From NCBI GenBank assembly GCA_029532415.1, contig JAQOTA010000064.1:558001-622000 (forward strand): a DNA stretch of 64,000 nt, written 5' to 3'. Positions 58,939-64,000 of the stretch are shown piece by piece; position 1 is the stretch's first letter, and every line of letters starts with the position of its first letter. The notes below the pieces were generated by a model. It searched no databases. It worked only from the letters and a program-made list of their open reading frames with translations, and was not told the DNA's origin. Position numbers and translations under genes: made by a program. This DNA is from Marasmius tenuissimus. Lineage: Eukaryota > Basidiomycota > Agaricomycetes > Agaricales > Marasmiaceae.

Positions 58939-61900
58939 ATGATATCTTCTCTGCTTAGCTCACTACAAACATTGAACCTAACGCGAGATGACGCCTCAGA
59001 GAGGGCCCCTTCTCCTGCGTCGACTTCTCAGGTGGGTTTCAAATTCTACGCCTACAAACCGGTTGACTGACGTGCAGACGAACCTATAGAAAACAGAGAC
59101 AAGTTCCACCTACAGCTTAAGGGCTAGGATGGAAGATTTGGACCTCAACGACGACATTTCGCTCCCCGGTTCCTTCGAGTCTTTCATAGTGAGCATCACA
59201 AGCTTATTGTTGATGTAGACCCAACTAATCCGGTGGCTTTATAGAGCCCTGTAGCCTCGCGGCAACCCAGAAGGGCTGTCCCTCCTCAAGCATCCTACCC
59301 TGTGCGTTAGTTGCCACCCCGTTACGTGGATCCAACTGACTTATCTTGATCAGCTTCACGAGTCGGACTTGGCCCTTGAAACATTCCTTACCGCAGCAAC
59401 TTTGACATCGACCGAGAATATGCCGAGCCACCACCATAAGCTGTTCTCATCATCCGCCGAATTCCACCGCACTGCTAGCGAGGGCTTACCGGAGAAGCTA
59501 CACGACTTAACGATTCACGATGTAGTACAAAGCGTCGAGCGTGTCGTCAAGGACACGTACCAGAAAGCCTTTCGCCCAAGTGACCGATTTGGACGACTCT
59601 CGGTCCATGGATTCGAGCAGGCCAAAGCCCCATCACCCTCTATGTCTCATGATGCCACCCCAAAGCCCCCAAAGTATGAACTTGACGAGGTTCGGCAGAT
59701 GGAGCTGCTTTCTCAACAAATTGAGGAACACCATCGTCGAGTTCTCGACAAGAATCTTGGCCGACAAACTCAGGTTGAACAGTGCCGGGTACTGGATGAA
59801 GCACTCGCCTTTGCGAAGAAGGGGTGGACTCTGGTAGGGGAAAGTGTAGAGCGCCAGAAGGAAAGGGAGCAGAAAGCTGCGAAGAGAGAGAGGATCAAGG
59901 GAGTTTCTAGCCCTCAGGGCTCATCCCCTCCAATAGGCAAGCTGCAGGAGGGTCGAGAACGGGTCAGGGAACGAATTCGGAGCCTACAGGCCAAGGTCGC
60001 CGTACTGTATGCGTCAAAGCCAACACCTGTTGATGCAGGTAAGTATGAACGCTTGGCTTGATATTCTTCAAGAGCTCACTCTCCCGTAGATTATCTTTAC
60101 GACCCACCCATTGAACAGCGCCATGAGATTCACCAGGTCATGATCATCCTTGCCGTCGTCTGCAACATGGTCATTGGCTTGTCAACGACTCAATGCGATT
60201 TCATCATCGGCATGGCGTTGATCTTAGTGAAGATGGCCATGTCAGCTGGCAGACCTCTCGATACCGTTGGTGAACTGGAGCAAGACAAAGTGAAGTCGGC
60301 CATGCCGAAGTCTCTCAGAGAAGCCTTACGTGACTTCGATATTGATGGTCGCTTTCAACTCTTCGCAGCTTGTCCACGCTGCCACTACACGAACCCCTCT
60401 CTATCATTCGATTCCGACTTTCCCGAATTCCCTGAAACATGCTCCAACGAAATCGTCAGTGATGTCGAAACCCGAAGATGCGATGAGCCTCTTCTACAGT
60501 GCCGTCGTGACAACTCTACCCAGCCCATCAAGCCCTACCTTGTCGGATCCTTCAAGGACTATTTAGCTCGATGCGTTGCGGACCCAACCTATCTCTCCCA
60601 ATCCCTCACAACACTTTGTGAAGCCCACAAAGCTCATTAGGGCGGCATGGAACCTGACGGCGTTCGGAATGTCTTCGAGGCCGAGTTTTTCAAGGACTTT
60701 CGTGGTCCCGATGGACGCTTGTTCTCAGACTGTGAGGACAAGATCCGCCTCGCCTTTTCTCTTAATATGGACTTCTTTCGTCCTCATGGTATGCGTGTTC
60801 GTGGAAATCAGGATTCCATCGGTATCATCTCCTCCGCCAACCTTGCTCTCAGCCCAGCTATCAGGTACCTTCCGGAATATATGTTTATCGGCGGTATAGT
60901 TCCCGGTCCAAAGCAGCCATCTCACGAAGAGACCGACCACTACGTCCGGCCCATCATAGAACAGTTCGCCGAGGCATGGCGACCAGGTATCAGGTTGTCC
61001 CGAACAGCTGATCCAGCCTCAGTGGGCAAGGGTGCACTCGTAGAATGCGCCGTCCTTGTGGCAGTCAACGACCTTCCTGCGGCTCGAAGTCTTGCCGGAA
61101 TGCAGGGCCATACCTCCATGAAGTTCCTTTGCTCTGTCTGTAAGGCTAGCGGCAAAGAGCAGATCTTCTGTGTTGATCATAGTCGTTGGGAGCGGCGGGA
61201 CTGTGCAGAGCTACGTCGAATGGCTGGATTATGGAGGGACTCTCGTTCATACGTCAAGAGAGAGAGGATATACGAAACGTATGGGGTTCGCTGGTCTTCG
61301 ATGTGGCTGCTAGAGTACTGGGATCCAACACGGATGCTCGTGATCGACAGTATGCATTGCATTCTGGAAGGTCTCGTTCACTACCACTGTCACCATGTCT
61401 TGCGGCTTGATGCAGCTCAGCCGAAGCTGAGCCCGGAAGGCTTGGCATATGTGTTTGATTGGCCATGGATTCCGTATGACGACCCTTCAGTCCCTGGTCT
61501 ATACAAGGTGCCGCCGAACCATGTTTCAAATGTCTACAAGGTCCATGAGATTCTATCCCTAGCGCTAGAGGGAGAGAAGTCCCTCACATTGCGTCAGGTT
61601 TGGCGACGGTTGGACCGCCAGACCACCCTCGATGCTCTACGATTTGTGGTGTTCAGCCTCGAGATTTCGGATAAACTTTACGTGCGGGAGGAGGTCTCCC
61701 AACAGTATTTGGCCGAGATCAAGCCAAAGAAGTCCAAGCGCGGCGGGGATGATGCTCCTGTTAGGTTTCCGGTTGGGCGACCTGCTACGATGAAGGCTCA
61801 GTATATCGCATTACTTATTAACTGGGTAAGTCTTGAATCTATCCTTTCTCATTTCCCCGAAGCTGACTTCATCTCCAGCGTCTGAACCGGGATTTTAAGT

Positions 61901-63039
61901 CTCAGGCTGACCTCATCCCGACTAGTACTCCAGAAACCCTCAACTACATTCAACGCGTCATCAAGGACACAGTCGTTCCATCTTGGGTCAACTCGGTGCC
62001 CAAGAATTACGGAGAAGCTAAGGCTGGGACACTTAAGGCCGACGAATGGAGGACTTTAAGTAGCATCTACCTTCCTATCGCTCTCGTTACCCTTTGGGGT
62101 GACTCCAACGGTGCCGCACCCCCATCAGATTCTTCGGACGAAGGTCTACTTTTCAAGGCTCTTGATCACACTATGGCCCTTTTCCAAGCGACCATCATTG
62201 CCTGCCGGTATACGATGACTCCCTCGCGCGCTCGAGCATACAGAGACTACCTCTCCCGCTGGGTCACGGATCTTCGAAGACTCTACCCGTTCACTCGGGA
62301 AGGCCGAGGTAGACCCAACATACACACCGCTAGCCACTTGTATGATTTCCTGTTGCTCTTTGGGCCTGTCATCTCTTGGTGGTGTTTCCCTTTCGAGAGA
62401 TTGATTGGTGCTCTGCAGAAGGTCAATACCAACGAGCGTGTAGGAGGTAAGAGCTTCCATGCCGCATGCTCGAAATTCCGTCTGACACTATTCTTCTTAG
62501 GTGTACTCGAACGTACTCTGTTCATGTCACAAGCTCGTACTGCAAATCTTCGACGTTGGCTTCGGCGGCCAGACTGTCCCGAGGTCATCAAAGAAGTTGA
62601 ACAGTTATTCGACAAATCATTCATTCCCGCAAACACCACCGAACAACTCCCAGAAATCACCGAGATGAAGAGTGCCCAACGGGCGTATGTCCATCACGAT
62701 GGCGTCAAGTTCTCCCCAAAGTCAACTCACGCCGGCAATTCGACTATCATCTATCGACCATCACCAACATCTAGGCCAGTCGCAGGTCAAATCGAGCTCA
62801 TCGAGAATGTAAAGACCATTAATGGCCCTGGCGTCCGTCTCCATGTCCGACGCCATATGCCCTTACCCGGAATGAGCTACGATCCGTTTCGCAGATATCC
62901 ACATTTTCATGCCACTACGTACTCTTCCCGTATGAGCCCCACCCTCGATGAGATTGACATAGAGGATATCATTTCGCATGCAGCTCGTTTTGACTTCTCA
63001 GGAGAACGTTGTGTATATGTAAACTTGTCTAGGGATTGA
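58939..63039 (+). pseudogene. Element G transposase (Plavaka-like), 1,258 codons, one nonsense codon
   Basis: Seven exons: 58939-59031, 59090-59188, 59245-59301, 59354-60038, 60090-61825, 61879-62446 and 62501-63039; 3777 nt, 1259 codons with stop. The N-terminal 300 residues are acidic and coiled (QIEEHHRRVLDKNLGRQTQV). A zinc-type Cys pair is FAACPRCHYTNPS. The core has VFEAEFFKDFRGPDG, RVRGNQDSIGIISSANLAL, GGIVPGPKQPSHEETDHYV, LCSVCKASGK and the likely catalytic MLVIDSMHCILEG, then ASHLYDFLLLFGPVISWW and FPFERLIGALQKVNT. These match the F transposase block by block. TAG at 60638-60640 (codon 495) replaces a likely CAG just before MEPDGVRNVF. The 54-nt intron at 62447-62500 is in frame and could be overlooked. 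Confidence 0.82.
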
Positions 63040-63481
63040 AATGGGTGAGGGTCATTTTTGGAGGCAGGTGGCAGTACGCGTAATGGGGTGATAGCGGGAC
63101 GGGCGTTAACGCGGCCAGCGGCAAGTCGTTCACGCAGGGGCATCGTGCCAGAAGCGATGAAACCGTACGTTTCTTGAAAGGTATCGGGAGCTCAGAAATG
63201 TGCTAGGAAACCTCAGATTTCGCAGGCGGCATCAGTAGTGTGGATTTCACACGGCTCTGGAGACGTATCAGGTAGCTCGAAACAGTAAATTCCCTTGGCC
63301 CCGAAACCGATCCGGAAAGGGAAAGTATCGCTTTGTTTTTCTATGTTTTTGAAGGCCAGAGTATCAGTGCCTGTCTCTTTTAGCGCTATAGCGTTCGCGA
63401 ATCGCTACACATCATGTAGAAAATACGGAATCATGAAATTTAATTATTCCTGATACTTATCTGGTTTTGGTATTCTACGTA

Positions 63482-63541
63482 TGATTCTGTAAGGTTCTGA
63501 GCAAGAATAACGACCCGGTATTAATGTCCCTTTCCGGAGTG
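63482..63541 (-). repeat. Element G right terminal inverted repeat
   Basis: Read on the minus strand it starts CACTCCGGAAAGGGAC. Followed by TCT target duplication at 63542-63544. Confidence 0.9.
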
Positions 63542-63544
63542 TCT

Positions 63545-64000
63545 ATCCACAGGAATGATGGTTTCATTCAACGTGTTATCCACACGACAGGAAAACGACA
63601 GAGGGAACTCTTGCATCTGTGCTCACTGTTTGAAATCTCTCTGGTATGTAATTTCACACGGAAGCAAGCGAAGCCAAATGCTCATTAGATGTTCTCTTTA
63701 GCATGACTTGACAATTTGTTTAATCCCTCATTTGTCAGTCCAACAAACGATCCGGAAGGAGAAAGTGTCCGATCATGGGTATGGGTGACGTTCACGGGTG
63801 CTATAGGACGCCACGCATAAGCAACGAGGCTAAGAAACGGACGGTCACATATACGTTCGACGTCGAGGCTTTTCCAGTCATTCCTTTCCCCTCTTACCCC
63901 CGTTCCCCGACCATGACCACTAGCTTCTTCTTGGGTGCCAGGAATATGAGAATCGGTCGCAATAGTACATTCCAATGTGTCGAAGGCGACTATCATCACA
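63545..64000. other. Right flank of element G
   Basis: A minus-strand frame of 104 codons (63999-63685) runs off the window edge and has no recognised motif. 'gatccggaaggagaaagtgtccg' at about 63750 resembles 'gatccggaaagggaaagtatcg' at about 63309 inside G, a short repeat of unknown meaning. No other feature seen. Confidence 0.35.

Larger units (their letters stand above)
46795..63541. mobile_element. Element G: giant Plavaka-like DNA transposon, 16,747 bp, six genes
   Basis: Terminal inverted repeats 46795-46854 and 63482-63541 match at 51 of 60 positions, including a core of GGGACATTAATA and GGGTCGTTATTCTTG; both start CAC. TCT flanks both ends (46792-46794 and 63542-63544), a 3-bp target duplication as in F. 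Gene order: coiled-coil protein (-), 129-residue protein (-), helical protein (-), then WD40-membrane protein (+), Spt5-like protein (+), transposase (+). The transposase transcribes toward the right end and the coiled-coil gene toward the left end. The ends share CACRGCA with element F. Confidence 0.9.

Overview
The window looks like transposon-dense DNA from a filamentous basidiomycete, probably an agaricomycete. Host-type genes have many 47-85 bp GT-AG introns (donors such as GTACGT, GTAAGT, GTGAGT). The mobile elements are Ty1/copia, chromodomain Ty3/gypsy and Plavaka-like (CACTA/CMC-type) families. No database search was possible, so the species is not assigned.

Layout. 1-1190: degenerate tandem repeats, one unit broken by a 369-bp TA-flanked MITE. 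1235-3390 (-): a five-exon unknown gene of 633 codons; two decayed relatives lie at 34-35.8 kb (+). 3.4-11.5 kb: low coding density, with a decayed membrane-protein gene near 8.0-9.5 kb and a few weak ORFs. 11.5-34 kb: a nest of five LTR elements. Solo LTR E (24149-24895) sits in copia A (18476-27779), which sits at the 3' end of the 5' LTR of copia B (18161-32387), which sits in an LTR of minus-strand gypsy C (12146-32652), which sits in the last codons of plus-strand gypsy D. Target-site duplications support four insertions: GCCTA for E, CTCAT for A, AGCTT for B, ATCCT/ATCTT for C. By eye, LTR divergence rises outward (A about 0.2%, B about 3%, C about 4%), as the nesting order predicts.

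38738-44575 is a complete two-gene Plavaka-like DNA transposon (F) with CACAGCACAAGAC termini and a 3-bp GAA target duplication; its transposase and a coiled-coil companion converge. 46795-63541 is a giant relative (G, 16,747 bp) with 60-bp terminal inverted repeats beginning CAC and a TCT duplication. G holds six genes in mirror order. The left half is on the minus strand: a coiled-coil protein, a 129-residue protein and a helical protein. The right half is on the plus strand: a WD40 protein with a C-terminal membrane helix, an Spt5-like NGN/KOW protein, and a 1,258-codon transposase. The blocks diverge from a roughly 350-bp interval near 53.2 kb. I consider G the most novel object here.

Most mobile-element reading frames are otherwise long and well conserved but carry in-frame stops that fit C-to-T change: mainly TGA where arginine (CGA) is expected, plus two TAG where CAG is expected. 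Copia A has nearly identical LTRs yet three such stops and a frameshift, so it probably moved in trans from an already defective source or its stops are read through. Copia B has lost its reverse-transcriptase domain without losing frame.
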